Assembly: GCA_900313265.1 (NCBI GenBank)
Contig: OMRN01000353.1
Span: 1 to 7,129, forward strand
From: an uncultured Lachnospiraceae bacterium
GTDB lineage: Bacteria; Bacillota; Clostridia; Lachnospirales; Lachnospiraceae
Reading direction: 5' to 3'
Length of the DNA stretch: 7,129 bases
The notes under the pieces: generated by a model
Databases searched by the model: none
The model's input: the letters and a program-made list of their open reading frames with translations, nothing else
Told to the model about the DNA's origin: nothing
Shown here: positions 1-6,986 of the stretch, in pieces
Position numbering within the stretch: position 1 is the stretch's first letter
Layout: every line of letters begins with the position of its first letter
Program-made: the position numbers and the translations under genes

Positions 1-786
1 CTTGATCCGGACAAAAACTGCATTTATTATCAGTCCCATGTAAGCGGTCACTGCGAACTGGCCTGGATTTTAAACTGCTTCACCTACATGGGCGAGTTAA
101 ACCGCATGACGCAGTTTAAGGATAAATCCGCAAAACATGCGGACAATATCAATGCCGGACTCTTTACGTATCCGGTATTAATGGCGGCGGACATCCTGCT
201 TTACCAGTCCGATGTGGTTCCGGTCGGAAAAGATCAGCTTCAGCATCTGGAAATCACCAGGGATATTGCGGGCAGATTTAATTCGATTTACGGGGATGTA
301 TTTACCATTCCCGAACCGTATATCGCAAAAGCGGGTGCAAAAATCATGTCATTGCAGGATCCCTCAAAGAAGATGTCCAAGTCCGATGAAAATCCGAACG
401 CAAGCATTTACTTAACCGATGACAGGGATACCATCATGCGCAAGTTTAAACGTGCGGTAACGGATTCGGAAGGATGCGTCCGCTACAGCGAAAGCCAGCC
501 CGGTGTATCGAATCTGATGGAAATCTACGGAGCGGTTACCGGTAAATCCTTTGCCGAAATCGAGAAAGAATTTGAAGGCCGCGGCTACGGCGACTTCAAG
601 ACGGCGGTCGGAGAGAGTGTGGCGGATATGTTAGCACCGCTTCAGACCCGGTTTAACGAACTTTCCGGTGACAAAGCCTATATTGACAAATATATTAAAC
701 AGAATGCGGAAAAAGCCGATTATTTTGCGCAGAAGACCCTTCGCAAAGTTCAGAAGAAAGTCGGATTCCCGGAGAAAATAAGGTAA
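1..786 (+). CDS. trpS: Tryptophanyl-tRNA synthetase, 5'-truncated by the window edge
   Basis: This cytoplasmic class I aminoacyl-tRNA synthetase charges tRNA-Trp with tryptophan using ATP. The reading frame is open from base 1, and 261 codons are visible before a TAA stop. Bacterial TrpS is usually about 330-345 residues, so roughly 70-80 N-terminal residues, including the HIGH-type ATP motif, lie upstream. Family hallmarks seen in order are YQSHVSGHCELAWIL near the visible start, MAADILLYQSDVVPVGKDQ with QHLEITRDIA and RFN (active-site and dimer region), and an intact KMSKS loop at bases 370-384 followed by DEN. The helical C-terminus ends in KTLRKVQKKVGF, typical of the family. An internal ATG at base 88 is not the start, because conserved TrpS sequence precedes it. 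The next gene begins 6 bases after the stop, so the two are probably co-transcribed. Any upstream T-box or trp control lies outside the window. Confidence 0.97.
   Translation, partial: LDPDKNCIYYQSHVSGHCELAWILNCFTYMGELNRMTQFKDKSAKHADNINAGLFTYPVLMAADILLYQSDVVPVGKDQLQHLEITRDIAGRFNSIYGDVFTIPEPYIAKAGAKIMSLQDPSKKMSKSDENPNASIYLTDDRDTIMRKFKRAVTDSEGCVRYSESQPGVSNLMEIYGAVTGKSFAEIEKEFEGRGYGDFKTAVGESVADMLAPLQTRFNELSGDKAYIDKYIKQNAEKADYFAQKTLRKVQKKVGFPEKIR
780..783 (+). promoter_or_regulatory. Weak ribosome binding site for the acyl reductase gene
   Basis: AAGG lies 9 bases before the ATG at 793 and is embedded in the last codons of trpS. A stronger GGAG at 771-774 is about 18 bases from the ATG, which is too far for normal initiation. 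The AAGG plus the 6-base gap suggests initiation aided by ribosomes finishing trpS. Confidence 0.4.
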
Positions 787-792
787 TTTAGT

Positions 793-3750
793 ATGGAATT
801 AAACGTAAACGATTTACAGGAATTTGTCATAGAGATAGCGAAGAATTACAAGACCCGTATCGCTTACCGTTATCTGGAATATGGAAATGTGGTGGAAAAA
901 ACATACGCGGAATTTACCGCGGATGTTTTTGCGGTTGCGTCCTGGCTTCATAATCATGAGCACCGGGACGAAAAAATCGCCATTATCGGGGGTACATCTT
1001 ATTACTGGGTGGTAACCTTTGTGGCGGCTGCAATCAGTTCCAATACGGTTATTCCGATTGATAAAATGCTTCCGAAGGAAGAGATTTTCAATCTGATTGA
1101 GCGCGGCGACGCATCGCTTATTTTCATGGATGAGGAATTCTGGGGATGGAGTAAGGAAATTTCCGAACAGTCGGAAAAGAAAAGAGAAACCTTTTCTTTC
1201 TCCGATGCGAAATTCAAAGAAATGTTAAAAACCGCCAGAGTCCGTCTCCCGAAAGTGAAGCCGGAAACGCCGTGCCTGCTTTTGTTTACATCCGGAACGA
1301 CGGGTGTGAGCAAGGGTGTATTAATTTCACACAAAAATATTACAAGTAACATCAACGAGATTACCCGGATGGAATATACCAAAGATATTCCTTCGAATGT
1401 GGAAGCGGGAGTATTATCGGTTCTGCCGATTTATCATACCTTCGAACTTACCGTCGGACATTTGGGAATTCTGGGCACCGGAAGTATTGTCAATATCAAT
1501 GACAAGCTTGAAAACATTACCGAAAACATGAAACGTTTCCGGCCCGCCGTCATGTTAATCGTTCCGGCCATTGCCGAAGTTTTAAGCAAGAAAATCATGG
1601 CGGAATTTAATTCGCATAAGAACAAGAGGAAAGTCGCCATCGGAAAGAAGGCGGACAAAGCACTTTCCAATATCGGAATTAATGCCAAGAGAACCATATA
1701 TAAAGCCGTTTATAAGAATTTCGGCGGAAATCTGACTACATTTGTAGTCGGAGGAAGCGCACTTCGCCCGGATGTGGAAGTAAGTCTCGAAGAAATCGGA
1801 CTGCATCTCTATCAGGGATACGGAATGACGGAGTGTGCACCTCTTATCGCCGCCAATTTCCCGGGGAACAACCGTGTCGGATCGGTCGGAAAGCCGGTTT
1901 CCTACATGGATGTCATTGTCCGTGACGGGGAAATCATGGTTAAGGGCGACGGTCTGATGCTAAGCTATTACGGAGATCTCGGCGATGTAAACAAAGATGA
2001 GGTTTATTCGGACGGCTATTTTAAAACCGGCGATCTGGGATATTTTGACAAAGACGGATATTTATACATTACCGGAAGGTCCAAAAATTTAATTATTTTG
2101 GCAAACGGCAAAAATATCTACCCGGAAGAAATTGAGGAATACATCATCGGAATACCCGGTGTCAAGGAGTGTATGGTCTATGAAGACGAAGGATCGATTG
2201 CGGCGCTGATTGTACCGGAGAGCATGAATGAAAAGACCGACATCCGTAAAATCAAAGAGGGAATCAATAACCTGAATAATAAAATTCCGGCATACAAAAG
2301 AGTTGTTCGTCTTTCATTCCGCCCTTCGGACCTGCCGAAAACCACTACCATGAAAATCAAACGGAAAGAGGTCATGGCATGGATTGAGCAGAAGAAAGAA
2401 GAACAAAAGGTGGAATATGTGGCTCCCGAAACAACCGAGCAGATTCGCCTTTGCGAGATTATGGAGCAGGTTCTCCACAGCGGAAGAATCGGCATAAAGG
2501 ACAATTTCTTTGACCGGGGCGGCGATTCGATGGCGGCACTTGAGTTTGCGACCTTAGTCGGAATTCAGGCGCAGGATGTGTATGACTGTCCGACCGTCGA
2601 AGAACTTGAAAGCATGATTTTAAACGGACAGAAGGAAACCGTCAGCAGTGAAAAAATCGATGTCAATGCGATTCTTCGGAAGAATAACAATCTCATTGTA
2701 AAAGGCGATCCGAACTACATTCTCTTAACCGGAGCAACCGGCTTCTTAGGGGCGCATATCTTACGTGAACTGTGTCTTCGCAAACAGAACGTGGTATGTC
2801 TTGTCCGGAATGCGGAGAAATTAAAGCCGACATTAAAGGCATACTTCCCGAAAGAATACGAGAAATTCAATTACAAGGTGGTTACCGGAGATATAGAACT
2901 GGAGCATTTCGGATTAAACGAAAAGGAATACAAGATTCTGTCCCGGAAAATCGATATGGTATTCCATGTGGCCGCGAATGTCCGTCATACCGGAAACTAT
3001 GCGGATTTTGAACGATCCAATGTCATGGGAACCCAGCATGTGATTGATTTTTGCAAGGATGCGGATGCGATTTTACAGCATACCTCCACGGCAAGCGTAA
3101 ACGGTGCCGGCACCGTTGCCCAGCGAAACAAGAATGCGAAATTCGATGAATTCTGCCTCGATATCGGACAGCATTACGAGCAGAATGTATACATTCATTC
3201 CAAGTATCAGTCCGAAGTACGTGTGCTGATGGCAAGGGAAGAAGGATTAAAAGCCAATATTTTCCGAATCGGCAACTTAACCTGGCGTAAATCCGACGGA
3301 AAATTCCAGAAAAATGCCGGCGATAACGGTTTCCTTGCAAGACTGAAAGGTCTTTTGAAAGTCGGAATGTATACCCAGGAAATTGCGGAATACCCGATTG
3401 ATTTTACGGCAGTGGATGAGTGCGCCGAGGCGTATGTTCTCCTTGCACTGAATCATCATGTCAACAATGTATATAACCTTTATAATCCGAATGTATACAG
3501 CCTTGACGGACTTTGCCGCAAGGCCATGGTGCATGCAAAACGTGTTCCGAAGGAAGTTTTTGAAAAGACGTTAAAGAGCATGATTCAGGATAAAGAGGTT
3601 ACGGTTCTGTCGTTTTATAATGCAATCGCATCCTCGAGTGCAAACATTAAAACCAGCAATACATTTACGACGGCGGAACTGAAGAAACTCGGATTTACCT
3701 GGAGCAAAATCGGTTTCAGCTACTTAAAATATGTTAAGCATCTGCTGTAA
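793..3750 (+). CDS. Carboxylic acid reductase-like protein: fatty-acyl adenylation, carrier and thioester reductase domains
   Basis: This 985-residue protein probably activates a carboxylic acid as acyl-AMP, transfers it to its own phosphopantetheine arm and reduces the thioester to an aldehyde, possibly an alcohol, with NAD(P)H. The adenylation domain spans about residues 5-535. It shows LFTSGTTGVSKG (164-175), GYGMTE (342-347), TGDLG (412-416), GRSKN (428-432) followed by NGKNIYPEE, and the probable catalytic Lys521 in TTTMKIKR. It looks closer to long-chain acyl-CoA synthetases (FadD type) than to amino-acid-selecting NRPS domains. The carrier domain spans about 545-612, with attachment Ser579 in DRGGDSM. 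The reductase spans about 640-985, with a Rossmann loop TGATGFLG (Gly647, 650, 653), HTSTASVNG and a Tyr800-Lys804 YxxxK pair. There is no condensation domain, signal peptide or obvious membrane helix, so it is likely cytoplasmic. It needs a phosphopantetheinyl transferase encoded elsewhere. The ATG at 793 is the only sensible start, 6 bases after trpS. The true substrate is unknown; a fatty acid is inferred. A polyketide/NRPS-type natural product role is the main alternative. Confidence 0.9.
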   Translation: MELNVNDLQEFVIEIAKNYKTRIAYRYLEYGNVVEKTYAEFTADVFAVASWLHNHEHRDEKIAIIGGTSYYWVVTFVAAAISSNTVIPIDKMLPKEEIFNLIERGDASLIFMDEEFWGWSKEISEQSEKKRETFSFSDAKFKEMLKTARVRLPKVKPETPCLLLFTSGTTGVSKGVLISHKNITSNINEITRMEYTKDIPSNVEAGVLSVLPIYHTFELTVGHLGILGTGSIVNINDKLENITENMKRFRPAVMLIVPAIAEVLSKKIMAEFNSHKNKRKVAIGKKADKALSNIGINAKRTIYKAVYKNFGGNLTTFVVGGSALRPDVEVSLEEIGLHLYQGYGMTECAPLIAANFPGNNRVGSVGKPVSYMDVIVRDGEIMVKGDGLMLSYYGDLGDVNKDEVYSDGYFKTGDLGYFDKDGYLYITGRSKNLIILANGKNIYPEEIEEYIIGIPGVKECMVYEDEGSIAALIVPESMNEKTDIRKIKEGINNLNNKIPAYKRVVRLSFRPSDLPKTTTMKIKRKEVMAWIEQKKEEQKVEYVAPETTEQIRLCEIMEQVLHSGRIGIKDNFFDRGGDSMAALEFATLVGIQAQDVYDCPTVEELESMILNGQKETVSSEKIDVNAILRKNNNLIVKGDPNYILLTGATGFLGAHILRELCLRKQNVVCLVRNAEKLKPTLKAYFPKEYEKFNYKVVTGDIELEHFGLNEKEYKILSRKIDMVFHVAANVRHTGNYADFERSNVMGTQHVIDFCKDADAILQHTSTASVNGAGTVAQRNKNAKFDEFCLDIGQHYEQNVYIHSKYQSEVRVLMAREEGLKANIFRIGNLTWRKSDGKFQKNAGDNGFLARLKGLLKVGMYTQEIAEYPIDFTAVDECAEAYVLLALNHHVNNVYNLYNPNVYSLDGLCRKAMVHAKRVPKEVFEKTLKSMIQDKEVTVLSFYNAIASSSANIKTSNTFTTAELKKLGFTWSKIGFSYLKYVKHLL

Positions 3751-3759
3751 TCGATGCTT
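3736..3759 (+). repeat. Short inverted repeat across the stop codon of the reductase gene
   Basis: AAGCATC (3736-3742) and GATGCTT (3753-3759) are exact reverse complements with a 10-base loop that contains the TAA stop. The 7-pair stem is modest and no T-run follows, so it does not look like an intrinsic terminator. It could slow 3' decay or be chance. Confidence 0.3.
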
Positions 3760-3828
3760 CAGTGATTCGCAATTCCGGAAAAAACAAAATGTGACAGAAA
3801 TAAAAATGAGATAAACAAAAGAAGGTCA

Positions 3829-3879
3829 GTGATACGCTTCATTTCCCGGTACAACCGGAATCGTTTTATAAGCGTATGA
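3829..3879 (+). other. Possible 16-codon leader reading frame with GTG start
   Basis: GTG at 3829 opens a 16-codon frame, VIRFISRYNRNRFISV, ending in TGA at 3877-3879. GAAGG (3821-3825) sits only 3 bases before the GTG, tighter than ideal. The frame runs through both arms of the inverted repeat at 3832-3877, so translating it would open that structure. The tetrapeptide RFIS occurs twice with different codons at all four positions. Its stop overlaps ATG 3876-3878 as ATGA, which opens a second tiny frame (MKQKL) whose TGA in turn overlaps the start codon at 3890. I recognise no homologue; this may be chance. Confidence 0.2.
3832..3877 (+). promoter_or_regulatory. Nested inverted repeat (5' leader hairpin or operator) before the activase gene
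   Basis: The outer arms ATACGCTT (3832-3839) and AAGCGTAT (3870-3877) are perfect 8-base reverse complements. Inside them TTCCCGGT (3843-3850) pairs with ACCGGAA (3854-3860) through one bulged C and a 3-base loop. The two halves make a plausible two-tier RNA hairpin ending 12 bases before the start codon at 3890. No T-tract follows, so it is unlikely to be a terminator. It may be a leader structure that controls translation, or a protein-binding site. The gap at 3751-3889 is otherwise A-rich, and I see no convincing promoter in it. Confidence 0.45.
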
Positions 3880-3889
3880 AACAGAAATT

Positions 3890-6841
3890 ATGAGAATAGG
3901 AATGGATATCGGATCCACCACAATCAAGTGTGTGGTTTTGGATGATAACGATCGGATTATACACAGTTCTTACGAGCGTCATCTTGCGATGATTCGCCAG
4001 AAGACCGAAGAGGTCATGCGGGGAATCATCGACAAATTTGATATTAAAGAACCCGTGAAATTTGCCATTTCCGGATCTGCCGGAATGGGACTTGCCGAGG
4101 AAGCGGGAATTCCCTTTATTCAGGAGGTTTATGCCACCAAGGTTTCGGTAAGCAAACGGATTCCGGACACCGATGTGGTAATCGAACTCGGCGGAGAAGA
4201 TGCCAAAATCCTGTTTTTAAAAGGAAATCTTGAAGTAAGAATGAACGGAACCTGTGCCGGCGGAACAGGTGCTTTTGCCGACCAGATGGCTTCACTTATG
4301 AATATTACCGGCGATGAAATGAATGATTTGGCCGGAGAAAGCACGAAGCTTTATTCGATTGCCTCCCGCTGCGGCGTTTTTGCAAAAACGGACATTCAGC
4401 CGCTTTTAAATCAGGGAGCAAAGAAAGAGGATATTTCCGCCAGCATTTTCAAAGCCATTGTTAACCAGACCATCACCGGTCTGGCACAGGGCCATCCGAT
4501 TGAGGGGAACATCGTATATCTCGGAGGTCCTCTTACTTTCATGTCCAATTTAAGAAAAAGTTTTGACGAGTCGCTCGGTGTAAAGGGAACACTGCCGGAA
4601 GACTCTTTATTATTTGTGGCTTTGGGTGCCGCATTATACGCGACCGAGGAAGTGGACCTTGAAAAAGCATCCGTGATTATCGGAGAAAAGAAAGAATTTA
4701 CGTCGGAGAGTTCCTTAAAACCGCTTTTTGCGGATGAAGAAGAATATGCGGCCTTTCAGGAACGGCATGAGAAGGATACCGTAAAAAGAAGAGAGTCCTT
4801 TGATAAAAACGAGCCGGTATTTTTAGGAATCGATTCCGGTTCCACAACGCTTAAAATGACCTTAATCGACAAAGACGGTGCGCTTCTTTATACGAAATAC
4901 GAATCCAATCAGGGCCGTCCGATTGACGTTGTGGTAAAACAGTTAAAAGAGCTGTACGAAAAATATCCGGAGTTAACCGTGACCGGAGCTGCTGTTACCG
5001 GCTACGGGGAGGAAATGATGAAAAGCGCACTCGGCATCGATATGGGAATTGTCGAGACGGTGGCACATTTTACGGCGGCGAAATTCTTTATGCCCGATGT
5101 GGAATTCATTATCGATATCGGCGGCCAGGATATGAAATGTTTTAAAATCCGGAACGGTGCCATTGATAATATTTTCTTAAACGAAGCCTGTTCCTCGGGG
5201 TGTGGATCGTTCCTGCAGACATTTGCATCTTCGCTCGGATACGAAATCGCGGACTTTGCCACTATCGGCCTTTACGGGAAAAATCCGGTCGATTTGGGTT
5301 CGCGCTGTACCGTTTTTATGAATTCGTCCGTAAAACAGGCTCAGAAAGAGGGCGTTATGGTGGAGGATATTTCCGCCGGTCTTTCCTTAAGTGTTGTCAA
5401 GAACGCTTTATACAAAGTTATCCGTGTTCATTCCGCGGAAGAACTCGGAAAGAAAATTGTGGTTCAGGGCGGAACGTTCTTAAACGATGCCGTTCTTCGT
5501 GCCTTTGAACAGGAGATGGGCGTTGATGTCATCCGTCCCGATATTGCCGGAATGATGGGTGCTTACGGGGCTGCTCTTTATGCAAAAGAAAAAATCCTCG
5601 GAAAGAATTCGGAGAAACTTTCCGAAGTGATGCGCAGTGCTTCCGGAAGCGGACTGATTTCGAAAAAAGCGCTGGATGACTTTACTTATACCACAAAGAG
5701 CATTAACTGCAACGGATGTAACAACCACTGCAATTTAACCATCAATACATTCCCGGGAGGACGTAAGTTCATCGGCGGAAACAAATGCTCGAAACCGGTG
5801 ACCAATAAATCCGCGGACGATTCGTTAAATCTTTACGAAGACAAAATGAAGCGTCTTAAGAAATTTGCGGAAATTCAGCCCGAAAACCCCAGGGGAACCG
5901 TTGGACTGCCGCTCGGTCTTAACATGTATGAAATGTATCCGTTCTGGCATACGCTTTTTGTAAAACTCGGATATGAAGTGAAATGCTCCGGCATTTCCAA
6001 CCGTGCCATGTACATCAAAGGGCAGGGAACCATCCCGTCCGATACGGTCTGCTTCCCGGCAAAAATGGTTCACGGACACGTAATGCAGTTAATCGAAGAC
6101 GGAGTGGATTATATTTTCTATCCGAGCCACACTTTTAACTTCAATGAAAAACGCGGGGAGAACCATTATAACTGTGCGGTTGTTGCCGGTTATCCGGAAG
6201 TAATTCGTGCGAATATCCGCACCTTCGGCTGCTCGAAATTTGTCAGTGCCTATCTCGGACCTCATAACAAGGGACACTTTAAGAAGAGCATGTATGAACT
6301 GTTAAACCGAGAGTTTGGATCGTTTACGAAAGCGGAAGTGAATGCGGCATGCAATGCGGCTTATAATGCATATGAAACCTATGTTAACGAAACCCTGATT
6401 AAGGGGCATGAGATTATAACGAAAGCCAGAGAACTTAAGAAGCCCATCGTTGTGCTTGCCGGACGGCCGTATCATGTGGATCCGGAAATCAATCACGGAA
6501 TCCACAAACTGATTGCCGAACTCGGATTTGCGGTTGTATCGGAAGATTCGGTAAGTTATCTGTACCGGAAGATGCCGTTAAATATCCGGAACCAGTGGAC
6601 GTATCACGCCAGACTTTTTTCTGCGGCCGGGTATGTGGCAAAGCAGACGGATATGTATATGGTTCATCTTGTATCGTTCGGATGCGGGCTTGACGCCATC
6701 ACGACGGATGAAGTAAGATCCATTCTCGAAAGCGAGGGAAAACTCTATACACAGATAAAAATCGATGAAGTCACCAATCTCGGTGCGGTCAAAATCCGGC
6801 TTCGCAGTCTGATTGCCGCAATCGAGCAGGGCAAGTCGTAA
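3890..6841 (+). CDS. Double BadF/BadG-type activase with DUF2229/dehydratase-like half; PlsA-like plasmalogen synthesis candidate
   Basis: This 983-residue oxygen-sensitive-type protein belongs to the CoA-substrate-specific activase family, whose members use ATP and an Fe-S cluster to energise electrons for 2-hydroxyacyl-CoA dehydratase-like partners. Activase domain 1 (about 1-255) has the phosphate loop MDIGSTTIK, GGEDAK (101-106), NGTCAGGTGAF with Cys122, and SRCGVFAKTD with Cys161. The two cysteines match the cluster ligands known in HgdC-type activators. Activase domain 2 (about 310-567) repeats the plan: GIDSGSTTLK, DIGGQDMK, EACSSGCGSF with Cys434/438, and SRCTVF with Cys473. A knot of Cys607, 610, 614 and 633 follows, probably binding Fe-S or metal. 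Residues about 665-980 are DUF2229/dehydratase-like: GLPLGLNMYE, SDTVCFPAK with Cys721, LAGRPYH and SFGCGLDAITTDE with Cys932. No signal or membrane segment is seen. RIGMDIGSTT fixes the start at 3890, although no Shine-Dalgarno precedes it. Known long relatives carry a further C-terminal segment that here appears to be the next gene. The family assignment is firm. The plasmalogen role rests on resemblance to the two-gene C. perfringens plsA/plsR operon as I recall it; another dehydratase or reductase role is possible. Confidence 0.9.
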   Translation: MRIGMDIGSTTIKCVVLDDNDRIIHSSYERHLAMIRQKTEEVMRGIIDKFDIKEPVKFAISGSAGMGLAEEAGIPFIQEVYATKVSVSKRIPDTDVVIELGGEDAKILFLKGNLEVRMNGTCAGGTGAFADQMASLMNITGDEMNDLAGESTKLYSIASRCGVFAKTDIQPLLNQGAKKEDISASIFKAIVNQTITGLAQGHPIEGNIVYLGGPLTFMSNLRKSFDESLGVKGTLPEDSLLFVALGAALYATEEVDLEKASVIIGEKKEFTSESSLKPLFADEEEYAAFQERHEKDTVKRRESFDKNEPVFLGIDSGSTTLKMTLIDKDGALLYTKYESNQGRPIDVVVKQLKELYEKYPELTVTGAAVTGYGEEMMKSALGIDMGIVETVAHFTAAKFFMPDVEFIIDIGGQDMKCFKIRNGAIDNIFLNEACSSGCGSFLQTFASSLGYEIADFATIGLYGKNPVDLGSRCTVFMNSSVKQAQKEGVMVEDISAGLSLSVVKNALYKVIRVHSAEELGKKIVVQGGTFLNDAVLRAFEQEMGVDVIRPDIAGMMGAYGAALYAKEKILGKNSEKLSEVMRSASGSGLISKKALDDFTYTTKSINCNGCNNHCNLTINTFPGGRKFIGGNKCSKPVTNKSADDSLNLYEDKMKRLKKFAEIQPENPRGTVGLPLGLNMYEMYPFWHTLFVKLGYEVKCSGISNRAMYIKGQGTIPSDTVCFPAKMVHGHVMQLIEDGVDYIFYPSHTFNFNEKRGENHYNCAVVAGYPEVIRANIRTFGCSKFVSAYLGPHNKGHFKKSMYELLNREFGSFTKAEVNAACNAAYNAYETYVNETLIKGHEIITKARELKKPIVVLAGRPYHVDPEINHGIHKLIAELGFAVVSEDSVSYLYRKMPLNIRNQWTYHARLFSAAGYVAKQTDMYMVHLVSFGCGLDAITTDEVRSILESEGKLYTQIKIDEVTNLGAVKIRLRSLIAAIEQGKS

Positions 6842-6864
6842 TCGTTGGTTCGGATTTACCGGAC

Positions 6865-6894
6865 GTGTCTGATGAAAGGAATAATCAGATACAC
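6865..6894 (+). repeat. Imperfect inverted repeat between the activase gene and the next gene
   Basis: GTGTCTGAT (6865-6873) pairs with ATCAG (6884-6888) and ACAC (6891-6894), with a 2-base bulge and a 10-base loop. The bases that follow are A-rich rather than T-rich, so it is not an intrinsic terminator for the upstream gene. It may be an mRNA processing or stability element, or chance. The rest of the 145-base gap (6842-6986) shows no other clear signal except the ribosome binding site. Confidence 0.3.
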
Positions 6895-6972
6895 AAAAAT
6901 ATCGTAAAAGACAATATGGCCGTCTGCAGCAGGATCGGAATGCGGCAGGGTTATATGAAAAACATAAATTTC

Positions 6973-6976
6973 GGAG
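6973..6976 (+). promoter_or_regulatory. Ribosome binding site that fixes the start of the downstream gene
   Basis: GGAG lies 10 bases before the ATG at 6987. It is the best Shine-Dalgarno in the window and supports ATG 6987 as a real start, even though the frame is open back to 6885 without another ATG, GTG or TTG. Confidence 0.6.
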
Positions 6977-6986
6977 AAATAACAAA

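Noticed and set aside
88..786. ATG at 88 as the start of trpS
   Set aside because: The frame is open to base 1, and conserved TrpS sequence (SHVSGHCELAW) lies upstream of the ATG, so the gene is truncated by the window rather than short.
1002..1382. Minus-strand open frame of 126 codons within the reductase gene, and similar antisense frames elsewhere
   Set aside because: They lie opposite strongly conserved adenylation or activase motifs and resemble no family. They are frame shadows of the real genes.
3783..3792. AACAAAATGT shared by both spacers (3783-3792 and 6981-6990)
   Set aside because: It is ten A-rich bases with no extended identity. In the first spacer the ATG is followed at once by TGA. 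Probably chance.
3843..3872. Possible promoter with TATAAG (3867-3872) as a -10 box
   Set aside because: The -10 is close to consensus, but the best upstream hexamer (TTCCCG) matches a -35 poorly, and the -10 lies inside the inverted repeat arm. The evidence is too weak to list.
6842..6986. Intrinsic terminator after the activase gene
   Set aside because: The only stem found is imperfect with a 10-base loop and is followed by A-rich, not T-rich, sequence.
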